A DNA stretch of 64,000 bases from Streptomyces sp. Ru73 (GCF_002920575.1 NZ_PQSQ01000021.1:1-64000); one strand, 5' to 3'; numbered from the stretch's first letter, positions 42,340-52,760 are shown. Notes: generated from the sequence alone by a model not told the origin. Made by a program: numbers and translations.

Positions 42340-42987
42340 GAGCCGGTCCAGCACCTCGCGGGCGCACCCTGCCGCCTCGCGGGCCCCGTCGGCCCGGCGC
42401 CGGTGCGCCTCCGCCCGTTCCGGCTCCTCCGCCCCGAGCCGGTCGTAGTGGCGGACCCGCTCCTCGGCGACGCAGGCCAGATCGGCCGCCACCTCGAGGA
42501 ACCGCGCCCGCACCCGGGCCAGCCGCTCGTCCGCGGTCGCCAGCGGCAGCCGGCCGGCCCCCTCGGCGGCCAGCCGCTCGCTCGCCGCGAGCTCCCGGTC
42601 GACGGCCTGCTGCTCCCGGGCGTCGCTCTCGTCCCGGCGGGTCAGCTCCTCCTCGGCCCTGTCGAGCCGGGCGGTGGCGGCTTCCAGGGCGGCACGCGAT
42701 CGCCGTATCCGCTCGTCCGCCCGCTGTCGGGCCTCGCCCACCGGGCCGCCGGTCCCCGCCGTGCGGGTCCGGTCGTCGAGCCGGGCCTCCCACGCATCCA
42801 GCCGCTCCGACCGCTCGTCGGCCAGCCGCTCCCGCTCGTCCGCCAGCCGCTCCCGCCGGTCGGCGAGCCGCTCCCGCTCGTCGGCCAGCCGATCGCGGTG
42901 GTCGGCGGCGCTTTCCCGCTCGTCGGCGAGGCGGTCGCGCCCGTTCTCCGGGGCTACGCCCTCCTCGTCCGGCAGCTCGCTTCCCAT
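42322..42987 (-). CDS. heptad-repeat coiled-coil protein
   Basis: 221 residues, almost entirely charged (Arg, Glu, Asp, Ala, Leu), no signal peptide or membrane segment. Residues 17-63 are heptads of the RDRLADE / RERLADE type, giving a perfect coiled coil, followed by further helices (RAALEAATARLDRAEEELTRR). No catalytic motif. Possibly cytoskeletal or a scaffold protein. ATG 42987 is preceded by CATACT ending 6 nt away, no Shine-Dalgarno; an upstream in-frame start near 43049 is the alternative. Confidence 0.7.
   Translation of the reverse strand: MGSELPDEEGVAPENGRDRLADERESAADHRDRLADERERLADRRERLADERERLADERSERLDAWEARLDDRTRTAGTGGPVGEARQRADERIRRSRAALEAATARLDRAEEELTRRDESDAREQQAVDRELAASERLAAEGAGRLPLATADERLARVRARFLEVAADLACVAEERVRHYDRLGAEEPERAEAHRRRADGAREAAGCAREVLDRLSGAAP
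42799..42939 (-). repeat. 21-bp tandem repeats coding for heptads
   Basis: About seven imperfect 21-bp units inside the coiled-coil gene, each coding for a RxRLADE-like heptad. The codon-length period shows they arose within the coding sequence. Confidence 0.75.
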
Positions 42988-43092
42988 GCCGACAGTATGC
43001 GCCGCCGCGCCGTACGGAAGGGACACGCTCCCGCCACGGGGACGACCCATTCGTACTGATTGGCCCCACCCGCCTCCGGGAAGCCGTGTGTC

Positions 43093-44574
43093 ATGGCACA
43101 GGATCACACGCAGGCCCCGGTCCTCCAGGCGCTCGCCGACTACCGCGAGCTCGGACGGATCTCCTTCACGCCGCCCGGACACAAGCAGGCACGCGGCGCC
43201 GATCCCCAGGTCCGCGAGGTGCTCGGCGACGCCGTCTTCCACGGTGACGTACTGGCCAGCGGTGGCCTGGACGACCGGCGGACCACGGGCCGGGTGCTGG
43301 AGCGCGCCGAGAACCTGATGGCCGACGCCGTGCACGCCTCGCACACCTTCTTCTCCACCTGCGGCAGCTCCCTGTCCGTCAAGGCGGCGATGCTGGCCGT
43401 CGCGGGGCCGCACGAGAAGCTCCTCATCGGGCGGGACGCGCACAAGTCCGTCGTCTCCGGGCTGATCCTCTCGGGCGTGAACCCGGTCTGGGTCGATCCC
43501 CAGTGGGACGCCGACCGCCATCTCGCGCACGCCCCCTCGCCCGAGGCGTACGAAGCGGCCTTCGACGCCTGCCCGGACGCCCGCGGCGCGCTGGTCACCA
43601 GCCCCACGCCGTACGGCAGCTGCGCCGACATCGCGGCCATCGCCGAGGTCTGCCACCGGCGCGGCCGGCCGCTGATCGTGGACGAGGCGTGGGGCGCGCA
43701 CCTGCCCTTCCACCCCGACCTGCCCTCCTGGGCCATGGACGCGGGCGCCGACGTCTGCGTGACCAGCATCCACAAGATGGGCAGCGGCCTGGAGCAGGGC
43801 TCGGTCTTCCACCTGGGCGGCGACCTGATCGATCCGGCGCTGCTGAAGTCCCGCGCCGACCTGCTCGGCACGACCAGCCCCTCGGTGCTGCTCTACGCGG
43901 GCATGGACGGCTGGCGGCGGCAGATGGTGCTGCACGGCAAGGCACTGCTCGGGCACGCGCTGCAGCTGGCTGCCGAGGTGCGGACCGAGATCGAGAAGAT
44001 CGACGGGCTGCACGTGAACGACCGGGCCGACTTCTGCGGCCCCGGACTCGGGCACGACTTCGACCCGCTGCCCGTGGTCATCGACGTCAGCGGGCTGGGC
44101 ACGACGGGGTACGCGGCGGCGGACTGGCTGCGCGCGCACCGGGCCGTCGACGCGCACCTCTCCGACCACCGCCGGATCAGCGCGCAGCTCACGCACGGCG
44201 ACGACCGCGGCACGGCCGACCGGCTGCTCGCCGCGCTGCGCGACCTGTCCCGGGCGGCCCCCGAGCTGCGCCCGGCGCCGGCGGTGGACATCCCGCCGCC
44301 GGCCCAGCTGCGGCTGCAGCAGAGCTGCCTGCCGCGGGACGGGTTCTTCGGCGCGACGGAGGACGTGCCGGTGTCCCGGGCGGCCGGCCGCATCTCGGCG
44401 GAGATGCTGACGCCGTACCCGCCCGGCATCCCGGCCGCGCTGCCCGGCGAACGCCTCAACGGACCCGTACTGGACTACCTGCGGTCCGGCATCGAGGCGG
44501 GCATGAACCTGCCCGACGCCACGGACACCACGCTCGGCACGGTCCGGGTGCTGGTCGAGGAGACCCACCCGTAG
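43093..44574 (+). CDS. Orn/Lys/Arg-type PLP decarboxylase
   Basis: 493 residues, aspartate aminotransferase fold of the group III decarboxylases, short form. ISFTPPGHKQARGADP (family start), FFSTCGSSLSVKAAML, SPTPYGSCADIAAIAEVC, LIVDEAWGAH and the PLP-binding Lys in TSIHKMGSGLEQG. It decarboxylates a basic amino acid, or acts on a related compound. ATG 43093 follows a 105-bp divergent gap. Confidence 0.85.
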   Translation: MAQDHTQAPVLQALADYRELGRISFTPPGHKQARGADPQVREVLGDAVFHGDVLASGGLDDRRTTGRVLERAENLMADAVHASHTFFSTCGSSLSVKAAMLAVAGPHEKLLIGRDAHKSVVSGLILSGVNPVWVDPQWDADRHLAHAPSPEAYEAAFDACPDARGALVTSPTPYGSCADIAAIAEVCHRRGRPLIVDEAWGAHLPFHPDLPSWAMDAGADVCVTSIHKMGSGLEQGSVFHLGGDLIDPALLKSRADLLGTTSPSVLLYAGMDGWRRQMVLHGKALLGHALQLAAEVRTEIEKIDGLHVNDRADFCGPGLGHDFDPLPVVIDVSGLGTTGYAAADWLRAHRAVDAHLSDHRRISAQLTHGDDRGTADRLLAALRDLSRAAPELRPAPAVDIPPPAQLRLQQSCLPRDGFFGATEDVPVSRAAGRISAEMLTPYPPGIPAALPGERLNGPVLDYLRSGIEAGMNLPDATDTTLGTVRVLVEETHP

Positions 44575-44633
44575 CGGCGGCCCGCCCATAGCGGTGGCCG
44601 GTCCGCCGGCGGGTGCGCTCGACGGCGGTGCGG

Positions 44634-45410
44634 TCAGATCCCTTCGGTGACCGTGAAGAGGCCGCCGTCCGGGTCGCGCAGGGCACAGCGATGGCCGCCG
44701 CCCTCGGTCTCCACCGGCGGGGAGACCACGGCGCCGCCGGTGGCCTCGGCAGCCTCGGCCGCCGCCTTCACGTCCGGTACGCAGAAGTGCACGTGCCAGC
44801 GGGGCCGGACGTGCGGGTCCGGCGCGGCCTCCACCGCTCCCCCGCGCAGCTCGGCCACGGTGTGGTCGCCCTCGCGTACGATCACCCGCTCCTGCTCGTA
44901 CGCCACGTCGCAGCCCTGCCCGTCGGCGGTCGCCCAGTGCAGGACCTCCGCGTAGAACATGGCGGCGTCGAACGCGTCGCGGGTGCGCAGCTCCAGCCAG
45001 GCCGGCGCGCTGCCCTGCCCGACCGACCAGCCGGCGGGCACGCGGCCCTCCCAGATCCCGAAGCTGGCGCCGTCCCGGTCGGCGGAGATCGCCGCGCGGC
45101 CGGGCCCGAAGGCGCGGGGGCCGACGGCGACCGTGCCGCCGCGCTCCCTGATCCGGGCCGCGGCCTCGTCGGCGCTCCCGACGGCGAAGAAGGGCGTCCA
45201 GGCGACGGCGACGTGCAGGGTGCTCGCGAGCTCACCGAGGCCCGCGACCGGATTGCCGTCCACATAGGCGACGGAGAACTCCTCGCCCAGCGCGCCGGGC
45301 CGGAAGGACCAGCCCAGTACCGCACCGTAGAACTCCTCGGCCCCCTTCAGGTCGCGCGCGCTCAGGCTGACCCAGCACGGAACTCCTGGCACAGGTTCGG
45401 TCGACGCCAT
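44634..45410 (-). CDS. two-domain VOC (glyoxalase-like) protein
   Basis: 258 residues with two vicinal-oxygen-chelate modules (about 8-120: WVSLSARDLKGAEEFYGAVLGW; about 135-250: AWLELRTRDAFDAAMFYAEVLHWA; end LRDPDGGLFTVTEG). One polypeptide could form one full barrel. Similar proteins are hydroxylases, resistance or lyase enzymes; role unknown. ATG 45410 is preceded by AAAGGAGTG. The 249 bp to the ABC operon (45411-45659) hold no gene. Confidence 0.8.
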   Translation of the reverse strand: MASTEPVPGVPCWVSLSARDLKGAEEFYGAVLGWSFRPGALGEEFSVAYVDGNPVAGLGELASTLHVAVAWTPFFAVGSADEAAARIRERGGTVAVGPRAFGPGRAAISADRDGASFGIWEGRVPAGWSVGQGSAPAWLELRTRDAFDAAMFYAEVLHWATADGQGCDVAYEQERVIVREGDHTVAELRGGAVEAAPDPHVRPRWHVHFCVPDVKAAAEAAEATGGAVVSPPVETEGGGHRCALRDPDGGLFTVTEGI

Positions 45411-45659
45411 GCTGGACGTCACTCCTTTCGCAACGGCCGGGCTTTCCCGCACCGGACCCGCCGTGCGACGCACGGCGTGCGGTGCGCGCGCCGACGTCAC
45501 GGCGCTCCGCACGATCGGCCGCGCGAGGTCCGGGCCGGCCTGATCCATCCACTCGCCCCACAGTGTCATCCGTCGGCCGGGGACACAGGGGGACGACACC
45601 CCGGTCTCCCTCCGAAACCGTCGGAAGTGCGGACCGGGACTCGGCGCGGCCCCCGCGCC

Positions 45660-47750
45660 TCAGCTCACGGGCACTCCCGAGGCTACCTCCGACAGCGGGA
45701 AGTGGCAGGCCACGCGGTGCCCTGGCGTCGCCGGCTCGGCGGGCGGCGGCTCGGTCGTCGCGCACACCTCCCGCGCGCGGGGGCAGCGGGTGCGGAACCG
45801 GCAGCCGGAGGGCGGTTCGGCCGCCGACGGGGTCTCGCCGCCGAGCGCCGCCGCGCCGCCACCGGCACGGGGGTCGGGCACGTTGACCGTGTCGAGCAGG
45901 CCGCGCGTGTACGGGTGCAGCGGGCGTGCGAGCACGGCCTCCGCGGGACCGGTCTCCACGAGCTTGCCGAGGTACATCACGCCGACCGTGTCCGCCAGGT
46001 GCCGGACGACGGCCAGGTCGTGGGAGATGAAGAGGTAGCCGATGCCCTTCTCCCGCTGGAGGTCGCGCATGAGGTTGAGGATCTGGGCCTGTACGGAGAC
46101 GTCGAGCGCGGAGACCGGCTCGTCGGCGACGATCAGGGCCGGGTCGAGCGCGAGGGCACGGGCCAGGCCGAGCCGCTGGCGCTGCCCTCCGGAGAACTCG
46201 TGCGGATAGCGGTCGGCGGCGGCGCGCGGCAGCCCCACGTCGTCCAGCAGCCGGCCGGTCCGCTCGCGCTGCGCCGCGCGGTCGCCGATGCCCTGGATCG
46301 CGAGCGGTTCCCGCAGGAGGGCGCCGACCCGCATCCGCGGGTCCATCGCGGCGTAGGAGTCCTGGAACATCAGCTGGACGTCGCGGCGGTGGGCCCGCAG
46401 CTCCCGCCCGCGGAGGTTCGCCACGTCGCGCCCGGCGAAGCGGACGGTGCCCGAGGTGGGCGCCTCCAGGCCGACGACCAGCCGGCCGAGGGTGGACTTG
46501 CCGCAGCCGGACTCGCCCACGATGCCGTACGTCTCGCCGCGCCGTACGGTCAGCGAGATCCCGGCCACGGCGCTGACCTGCCGGGCGCCGCGCCCGGTGC
46601 CCCGCCGGGCGAAGGGGCCGGCCCGCAGCGCGTACTCCTTCACCACGTCGGTCAGGCGCAGCAGGGTCTCGGGCTCGGCCGGCCGCTCACCGCCGGGGGC
46701 CGGGGTCCGGGCCGTGACCGCGGCGGCGGGTCCGGTGGGGTCCCCGGTGTCGTCGGCTTCGGCGGGGTGGAAGCACGCGAAGAGGTGGCCCGGTGCGGTG
46801 CCCGGGCCGCCGCTCAGCTCCGGTTCGGCCGTGCGGCAGGCGTCGGTGGCGAAGCCGCAGCGGGGCGCGAAGCGGCAGCCGGCGGGCGGGGTGTCCAGGG
46901 CGGGCGGCAGCCCCGGGATGGTGGCGAGCGGCTGCCCGGCGCCGGCGGCCCGCTCGGGCAGGGCGGCCAGCAGCGCCCGGGTGTAGCGGTGCCGGGGCGC
47001 GGCGAAGAGGTCGTGCACGGCGGCCTGCTCGGCGACCTTGCCGCCGTACATGACCGCGACCCGGTCCACCCGCCGGGCGATCACCCCGAGGTCGTGGGTG
47101 ACCAGGATGAGCGCCATGCCGAGGCGGTCCCGCAGCTCGTCGATGAGCTCCAGGATCTGGGCCTGGGTGGTGACGTCCAGGGCCGTGGTGGGTTCGTCGG
47201 CGATCAGCAGCCGGGGCTCACAGATCAGCGCCATGGCGATGGCGACGCGCTGCCGCATGCCGCCGCTGAGCTGGTGCGGGTAGTTCGTCATCCGTTCGGC
47301 CGGGCGGGGCATCCCGACGAGCCGCAGCATCTCCTCGGCCCGCTCCCGCGCCTCGGCGCGGCTCGCCCCGGTGTGCAGCAGCAGCGGCTCGGCGACCTGG
47401 GCGCCGATGGTCATGGTGGGGTTCAGGGAGGTGAGCGGGTCCTGGAAGACCATGCCGATGGTGTGGCCGCGGACGTCGCGGAGCACCGGTTCGGGGGCGG
47501 TGGCGAGGTCGTGGCCGTCGAAGCGGATGTGTCCAGCGGTGATCCGGCCGCCGCCGGGGAGCAGTCCGAGGACGGACAGGGCGGTCATGGTCTTGCCGCA
47601 GCCGGACTCGCCGACGATGCCCAGGGCCTCGCCGGGCGCGAGGTCGAGGGAGACGCCGTCCAGGGCGTGCACGGTACGGCCGCGCCGCCCGGCGATCTCG
47701 ACGTGCAGGTCCTCGATGGCGAGCAGCGGGCCGGGGGCCTCAGGTCTCAT
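45660..47750 (-). CDS. double ATPase of an oligopeptide ABC importer (DppD-DppF fusion)
   Basis: 696 residues with two complete ABC modules. First: [41 protein letters not shown]. Second: [41 protein letters not shown]. Each ends with the oligopeptide-type Cys segment ([28 protein letters not shown]), suggesting an iron-sulfur cluster or disulfide. One fused ATPase replaces the usual DppD and DppF. Fourth in the operon after the binding protein and two permeases, 9 bp from the permease. Confidence 0.92.
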   Translation of the reverse strand: MRPEAPGPLLAIEDLHVEIAGRRGRTVHALDGVSLDLAPGEALGIVGESGCGKTMTALSVLGLLPGGGRITAGHIRFDGHDLATAPEPVLRDVRGHTIGMVFQDPLTSLNPTMTIGAQVAEPLLLHTGASRAEARERAEEMLRLVGMPRPAERMTNYPHQLSGGMRQRVAIAMALICEPRLLIADEPTTALDVTTQAQILELIDELRDRLGMALILVTHDLGVIARRVDRVAVMYGGKVAEQAAVHDLFAAPRHRYTRALLAALPERAAGAGQPLATIPGLPPALDTPPAGCRFAPRCGFATDACRTAEPELSGGPGTAPGHLFACFHPAEADDTGDPTGPAAAVTARTPAPGGERPAEPETLLRLTDVVKEYALRAGPFARRGTGRGARQVSAVAGISLTVRRGETYGIVGESGCGKSTLGRLVVGLEAPTSGTVRFAGRDVANLRGRELRAHRRDVQLMFQDSYAAMDPRMRVGALLREPLAIQGIGDRAAQRERTGRLLDDVGLPRAAADRYPHEFSGGQRQRLGLARALALDPALIVADEPVSALDVSVQAQILNLMRDLQREKGIGYLFISHDLAVVRHLADTVGVMYLGKLVETGPAEAVLARPLHPYTRGLLDTVNVPDPRAGGGAAALGGETPSAAEPPSGCRFRTRCPRAREVCATTEPPPAEPATPGHRVACHFPLSEVASGVPVS

Positions 47751-47759
47751 GACGGTTCC

Positions 47760-48662
47760 TCAGTTCTTCTGGAGTCGCACGTCGAAGGCGTCGCGCAGGC
47801 CGTCGCCGATGAAGTTGAAGGCGGCGACGACGAGGACGATGGCGATGCCCGGCGGGAAGATCAGCCACCAGTGGCCGACCTGGGTGTAGGTGATGCCGGC
47901 GGAGAGCATCGAGCCCCAGTCGGCGGCGGGCGGCGGGATCGACAGGCCCAGGAAGGACAGGTAGGCGACGTAGAGGATGGCGTCGGCGATCTGGAAGGTG
48001 GCGTTGACGATGACGGTGCCGAGGGCGTTGGGCACGATGTGCCGGAAGACCGCACGGGTGCCACCGCCGCCCATCAGGCGCATGGCGTGCACGTAATCGC
48101 GGCTGCGCAGGGCCAGTGCCTCGCCGCGGATGAGCCGGGCCGGGGAGAGCCAGGCGACGGAGGCGATGATGAGGACGAGGACGGGTTTGCTGGGCGTGAC
48201 GATGGCGGCGACGACGACCAGCAGGAACAGTGCGGGGATGGCGAGCGCCGCGTCGGTGATGCGCATCATCGCGGCGTCGAGCCAGCCGCCGAAGTAGCCG
48301 GCGACCGCGCCGTAGACGGTGCCGAAGAGCGTGGCGAGCAGCCCGGCAGCGAGCCCGACCTCCAGCGAGGTCCGGCCGCCGTGCATGAGCCGGCCGAGCA
48401 TGTCGTACCCCAGGTCGGTGGTGCCGAGGAGGTGGCCGCCGGTGCCGGGCGCCAGGTTGGCCTGCGAGAGGTCGGTGTGCACCTGGTCGGTGGGGTGGAG
48501 CAGCGGGCCGAGGAAGCAGAGCGCGAGCAGCCCGGCGAGGATGACGGTGCCGAGGAGCGCGAGCTTGTTGCGGGCGAAGACGGCGGCGGTGCGGCGGACG
48601 AGGCCGGGGGTGCCGGCGGCGGTGCCGCTCCCGCCGGCCACGGGCATTCCGGCGGCGGTCAT
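47760..48662 (-). CDS. oligopeptide ABC permease, DppC-like
   Basis: 300 residues, N-terminal cytoplasmic start, about six membrane segments and an EAA-type loop (VHAMRLMGGGGTRAVFRHIVPNALGT). Its ATG overlaps the stop of the other permease (ATGA). Together they form the channel for the peptide. Confidence 0.9.
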   Translation of the reverse strand: MTAAGMPVAGGSGTAAGTPGLVRRTAAVFARNKLALLGTVILAGLLALCFLGPLLHPTDQVHTDLSQANLAPGTGGHLLGTTDLGYDMLGRLMHGGRTSLEVGLAAGLLATLFGTVYGAVAGYFGGWLDAAMMRITDAALAIPALFLLVVVAAIVTPSKPVLVLIIASVAWLSPARLIRGEALALRSRDYVHAMRLMGGGGTRAVFRHIVPNALGTVIVNATFQIADAILYVAYLSFLGLSIPPPAADWGSMLSAGITYTQVGHWWLIFPPGIAIVLVVAAFNFIGDGLRDAFDVRLQKN

Positions 48663-49609
48663 GCGACGCTCCTGATGCGCGGGTCGAGTACGGCGTACGC
48701 GATGTCGGTGAGCAGCGAGCCGAGGACGGTCGCGACGCCGACGACGAGGGTGACGCCGAGCAGGACCGGGAAGTCGCTGCCCTGTGCGGCGTTCCAGAAC
48801 AGCAGGCCCATGCCGGGGTAGTTGAACATGGACTCGACGACGAGGGTGCCGCTGAAGAGGGTCGGGAGGTAGAGCCCGAGGAGCGTGGCGAGTGGGATGA
48901 GGGCGTTGCGCAGCACGTGCCGGGCCATGATCCGGGCGCCGGACTGGCCCTTGGCGCGTGCGGTGCGGACGTACTCCTCGCTGAGGTTGTCCAGGACGGC
49001 CGAGCGCATGTAGCGGCTGAACGCGGCGACGATGCCGAGTGCCGTGGTCACGACCGGCAGGACGAGCGCGCGTGGCTCGGCGAGGATGCCGCCCACGGTG
49101 TCCGCCTGCGGTGCCTGCGCGGGGAAGACCGGGAACTGCTGGCTGAAGAGCAGGATCAGCACCAGGCCGAGGAAGAAGACGGGGGTGGCGTAGGCGAGGA
49201 AGGCGGCACCGGTGAGGAGGTGGTCGGCGGCCTTGCCGCGGCGTACGGCCTGGAGGATGCCGAGCGGTACGGCGAGGACCGCGGCGAGTGCGATCGCCAG
49301 CCCGGCCAGCAGTGCGGTGCGGGGCAGCCGCTCGCCGAGCAGCGAGGCGACGGACTGGTTGAGCTTGTAGGACTCGCCGAGGTCGCCGGTGAGGAGCCGC
49401 CCGAGGTAGATGACGTACTGCTCGGGCAGCGAACGGTCGTAGCCCTGCTGGTGGTTGAAGTGCGCCACGGCCTGCGGGGTGGCGTGCACGCCGAGGATGG
49501 CGCGGGCCGGGCCGCCGGGCAGCATGTGCAGCAGGACGAAGACGATGACGGAGACGAGCAGCAGCACGACGGCGGCCTGCGCGCAGCGTTTGAGGAGGAA
49601 GCGGGTCAC
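48659..49609 (-). CDS. oligopeptide ABC permease, DppB-like
   Basis: 316 residues. First helix LKRCAQAAVVLLLVSVIVF, then about five more; the EAA loop is VRTARAKGQSGARIMARHVLRNALIPL. GTG start at 49609 overlaps the stop of the binding-protein gene (GTGA). Coupled to dppC-like downstream. Confidence 0.9.
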   Translation of the reverse strand: MTRFLLKRCAQAAVVLLLVSVIVFVLLHMLPGGPARAILGVHATPQAVAHFNHQQGYDRSLPEQYVIYLGRLLTGDLGESYKLNQSVASLLGERLPRTALLAGLAIALAAVLAVPLGILQAVRRGKAADHLLTGAAFLAYATPVFFLGLVLILLFSQQFPVFPAQAPQADTVGGILAEPRALVLPVVTTALGIVAAFSRYMRSAVLDNLSEEYVRTARAKGQSGARIMARHVLRNALIPLATLLGLYLPTLFSGTLVVESMFNYPGMGLLFWNAAQGSDFPVLLGVTLVVGVATVLGSLLTDIAYAVLDPRIRSVA

Positions 49610-51432
49610 TTCTCCCGGCCCCCCTTCCGCACGAAGTACCAGTCCTGGGGCGCGAGGGTGAGGGTGGGGTTCTGGTCGATGCCGCGCAGGTCGTTGCGGA
49701 TGACGGAGACCTGGTAGGCGGGGTTGGGCGTCCAGAGCACCGGCAGCTGCCGCGCGACCCGCCGCGCGTAATCGCGCAGCGCTCCCGGGTCGTCGGAGTA
49801 CTCGGTGGCCTTGATCAGCCGGTCCGTCCCGGGGTCGGACCAGTTGCCCATGTTGGAGGGGGCTCCGGTGGCGAAGAGCTGCTCGCCGCTGGGGTTCACC
49901 GGGAAGTACCAGCTGCCCTGGGTGCCGAAGAAGCCCAGCTGCCAGGCCGAGCAGACGGGTTCGCCGGTCTTGCAGGGGACGGTGGTGCCCAGGACAGTGT
50001 TCAGCGGCTGCTGGCGGATGTCGAGGGCGACGCCCGCCCTGCCGAAGGAGGACTTGATCTCCTGCATGGTGTTGGAGGTCTCGGTCGAGCCGGACTGGGA
50101 GAGCAGTTCGAGCCGGAGCTGCCGGCCGCGCGGGATGCCCTTGCCGCACTCCCCCGGTCCCGTACCGGGCCGTACGCAGCGCAGTACTCCGCCGGGGTCG
50201 GACGCCGGTGCCCGCCAGCCGTGCCGGGCGAGCAGCCGCTCGGCGGCCTTCGGGTCGTACGGGTACGGGTTGCGGTCCAGCAGGCTCGCGGGAACGGGGC
50301 CGAGGGTGGGGTCGGCGCTGCCGTGCCAGAGGACGCGGGAGATGGACTCCTGGTCGATGAGGTGCTGCAGGGCCTGGCGGAGGTAGTCCTGACGGAGCAT
50401 CGGCCCGGCGACGGGGTGGTGGAAGTTGAGCACGAGGTAGGTGATCGCCCAGCCTTCCCAGGGGTCGATCCGGTAGCCCAGCTCCTTGAACTTGGTGGCC
50501 TGTGCCATCACCGAGGGCGGGATGTAGCCGTAGTCGACGCCGCCGGCGCGCAGCACGTTGAACTCGGAGTCGGCGGTGGTGAAGGGCTTGAGGACGACGC
50601 GGTCGAGGTGCGGCCTGTCGGGGCCCCGGTACTTCCTGTTGGGCACCAGCGCGACCTGGCCCGAGGTGTTCCACTTCTCGATGGTCCAGGGGCCGTTGAC
50701 GGTCTTCCAGAGCGGGTCGGTGGCGAACGCCGACAACCGCTTGGCGTGCCGGACGAGCCGCGCGAAGACCGTCTTCGGGTCCTCGTGCCGGGGGTTCCAG
50801 GCGTGTTCGGGCAGTGCGGTGAAGTTCTGCAGCTCGTTGGCGGTGAACCAGGCGGGGTTGTACGCGCGGGAGAGCCGGAGCCGGAAGGTGCGCTCCCCGA
50901 CGACCTCGAACCGCTGCACGTCGTCCGGCAGCAGGCCGGGCGAGTAGCCGGCCCACTCCTTCTTGTTGTGCTTGATCAGCTCGAACCAGAAGGCCACGTC
51001 GCGTGCGGTGACGGGTTTGCCGTCGGACCATTCGTACCCCGGCTTCAGGGTGATGGTCACCGTCTTGTTGCCGTCGCTGTACCGGGGCTGCCGCGCGAGG
51101 TTGCGCGGGCTGTCCATGGTGAGCGCGTCGCCCTTCGGCTCGGGCGTGTAGAGCGGCAGGAACAGCAGGTTCTGAATGGCGCTGTTGTAGGACGCCAGGT
51201 AGCCGGGGGCGGGGATCGGGAAAATCCAGTTGGGTGTGGCGGCGGGCGGCAGCGCCATGGTCGCGGTGCCGCCCTCGACCCTGGTGCCGCCCGTGGCGCC
51301 GACGTCGGTGATCCGGTCGGCGTTCGGGGCGCAGCCGGCGAGGACCGCCGCGGCGGTGAGGGCGGCCCCGACTGCCGCCAGCGGCCCGCGGATCCGGGCC
51401 CTGCGCGGTCTTCGGGTGGTGCGCGGTCCCAT
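49606..51432 (-). CDS. oligopeptide-binding lipoprotein, family 5 SBP
   Basis: 608 residues. Arg-rich start, hydrophobic stretch and lipobox VLAGCAP (Cys about residue 34). SBP family 5 features: EWSDGKPVTARDVAFWFELI, NGPWTIEKWNTSGQVALVPN, LRQDYLRQALQHLIDQESI, and long C-terminal lobe. It would capture short peptides or related compounds outside the membrane. The ATG at 51432 has GGAGG upstream. First gene of the importer operon, divergent from the ROK regulator. Confidence 0.88.
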   Translation of the reverse strand: MGPRTTRRPRRARIRGPLAAVGAALTAAAVLAGCAPNADRITDVGATGGTRVEGGTATMALPPAATPNWIFPIPAPGYLASYNSAIQNLLFLPLYTPEPKGDALTMDSPRNLARQPRYSDGNKTVTITLKPGYEWSDGKPVTARDVAFWFELIKHNKKEWAGYSPGLLPDDVQRFEVVGERTFRLRLSRAYNPAWFTANELQNFTALPEHAWNPRHEDPKTVFARLVRHAKRLSAFATDPLWKTVNGPWTIEKWNTSGQVALVPNRKYRGPDRPHLDRVVLKPFTTADSEFNVLRAGGVDYGYIPPSVMAQATKFKELGYRIDPWEGWAITYLVLNFHHPVAGPMLRQDYLRQALQHLIDQESISRVLWHGSADPTLGPVPASLLDRNPYPYDPKAAERLLARHGWRAPASDPGGVLRCVRPGTGPGECGKGIPRGRQLRLELLSQSGSTETSNTMQEIKSSFGRAGVALDIRQQPLNTVLGTTVPCKTGEPVCSAWQLGFFGTQGSWYFPVNPSGEQLFATGAPSNMGNWSDPGTDRLIKATEYSDDPGALRDYARRVARQLPVLWTPNPAYQVSVIRNDLRGIDQNPTLTLAPQDWYFVRKGGREK

Positions 51433-51557
51433 GCTGCCTCCGCTGTGGTCGGCCGGCCGAAGATGACGAGCAAAGTACGGACGGCCGCGAAAAGAAGTCA
51501 AGGGTCTGGCGTCACACCGGTAACTGCTGTTCACTGTCCCGCAGTTGCTTCCCACGC

Positions 51558-51578
51558 TTCTTTCGACCACCGAAGGAA
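51558..51578. promoter_or_regulatory. candidate ROK operator
   Basis: TTCTTTCG (51558-51565) and CGAAGGAA (51571-51578) match in 7 of 8 positions with a 5-nt spacer, in the gap between the importer and the ROK regulator. Confidence 0.45.
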
Positions 51579-51611
51579 GTCCCCGCCGTCTCCACCGAAA
51601 GGCCGCTCATC

Positions 51612-52760
51612 ATGACCGCCGCCGAGGAACAGCCCGGCTCCGCCGCGCACGTCCTCGAACTCGTCGCGAACGGCTCCGCCGCCTCCCGCGCCGACCTCGT
51701 ACGGGAGCTGGGGCTCGCCGCCTCGACCGTCTCGGCCCGGGTGCAGGAACTGGTCGACGCGGGCCTGCTGACCGAGGACGGCGAGGGCGCATCCCGCGGC
51801 GGCCGCCGCCCGCGCCTGCTGCGCGTCCCGGAGAGCGGGGCCGTCGCGCTCGCCGCCGACCTCGGCAGCCACCACGTCCGCTGCGGCGCCGTGGGCCTGA
51901 CCGGCGCGGCCTTCGACGTCGAGGAGCGGGCGCACGACCTGACGGCGGGGCCGGAGCCCGCCGTCGAACTGATCGTGGAGCGCCTGTCGGCCCTCGCCGA
52001 GCGGCAGCGCGCCGCGGGCCGTGCGGTGCGCGGCGCGGGCATCGGCTTCCCCGGCCCGGTCGACCCGGACACCGGCCGGGTCGTCGCACCGTCCCGGATG
52101 CCCGGCTGGCACCTGTACGAGCTGCGCGACGTCCTCGCGGCCCGGCTCGGGCTCCCCGTCGTCGTCGACAACGACGCGAACGCGCTGGCCCTGGGCGAAC
52201 ACCGCGCGGCGCACGCCTCACTCCGCCACCTCGTCGTCGTCAAGGCGGGCCGCGGCATCGGCTCCGGCGTCGTCAGCCACGGGCGGCTCTACCGGGGAGC
52301 GCGCGGCTGCGCCGGGGACATCAGCCACGTACGGGTCGAGGCGGCCGACGGGCGGCCCTGCTCGTGCGGGAACGTCGGCTGCCTGGAGACCGTCGCCAGC
52401 GGCGCGGCGATCGCCGCCGCGCTCCGCGCCGACGGCATCGAGGCGGACTCCGCCACCGACATCCTGCGGCTGGTCGAGCACGGCGAGCCGCACGCGACGA
52501 CGCTGGTCAGGCAGGCCGGCCGGCACATCGGCGCGGTGCTCTCCGTCGTCGTCAACTTCTTCAATCCCGAGGCGGTGGTGCTGGGTGGCGCGCTGTCGGG
52601 AGCCGAGCCGCTGGTCGCGGCGGTGCGCGGCGTCCTGTACGAGCGCTGCCTGCCGATGGCGTCCAGCGAACTGACCATCACCGCGGCCGTCGGCGGCCCG
52701 GACGCCGGTCTCACGGGCGCCGGCCTGGCCGCCCTGCAGGCCGTGCCGGCCGGCTCCTGA
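51612..52760 (+). CDS. ROK-family transcriptional regulator
   Basis: 382 residues. N-terminal winged helix (ELVANGSAASRADLVRELGLAASTVSARVQELVDAG), then sugar-kinase-like ROK domain: GIGFPGPVD, VVVDNDANALALGEH, and the zinc motif CSCGNVGCLE near residue 255. No obvious kinase-only features. By location it controls the importer and the M81 gene downstream, perhaps with an amino sugar or peptide ligand. Confidence 0.85.
   Translation: MTAAEEQPGSAAHVLELVANGSAASRADLVRELGLAASTVSARVQELVDAGLLTEDGEGASRGGRRPRLLRVPESGAVALAADLGSHHVRCGAVGLTGAAFDVEERAHDLTAGPEPAVELIVERLSALAERQRAAGRAVRGAGIGFPGPVDPDTGRVVAPSRMPGWHLYELRDVLAARLGLPVVVDNDANALALGEHRAAHASLRHLVVVKAGRGIGSGVVSHGRLYRGARGCAGDISHVRVEAADGRPCSCGNVGCLETVASGAAIAAALRADGIEADSATDILRLVEHGEPHATTLVRQAGRHIGAVLSVVVNFFNPEAVVLGGALSGAEPLVAAVRGVLYERCLPMASSELTITAAVGGPDAGLTGAGLAALQAVPAGS

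Noticed and set aside
42799..42939. Short regular repeats resembling a CRISPR-like array
   Set aside because: Units are 21 bp without spacers and code for heptads in a protein.
44613..48821. 1,402-codon open frame on the plus strand
   Set aside because: It lies opposite the VOC gene and the peptide importer genes, which have clear domains; long antisense frames are normal at this GC content.
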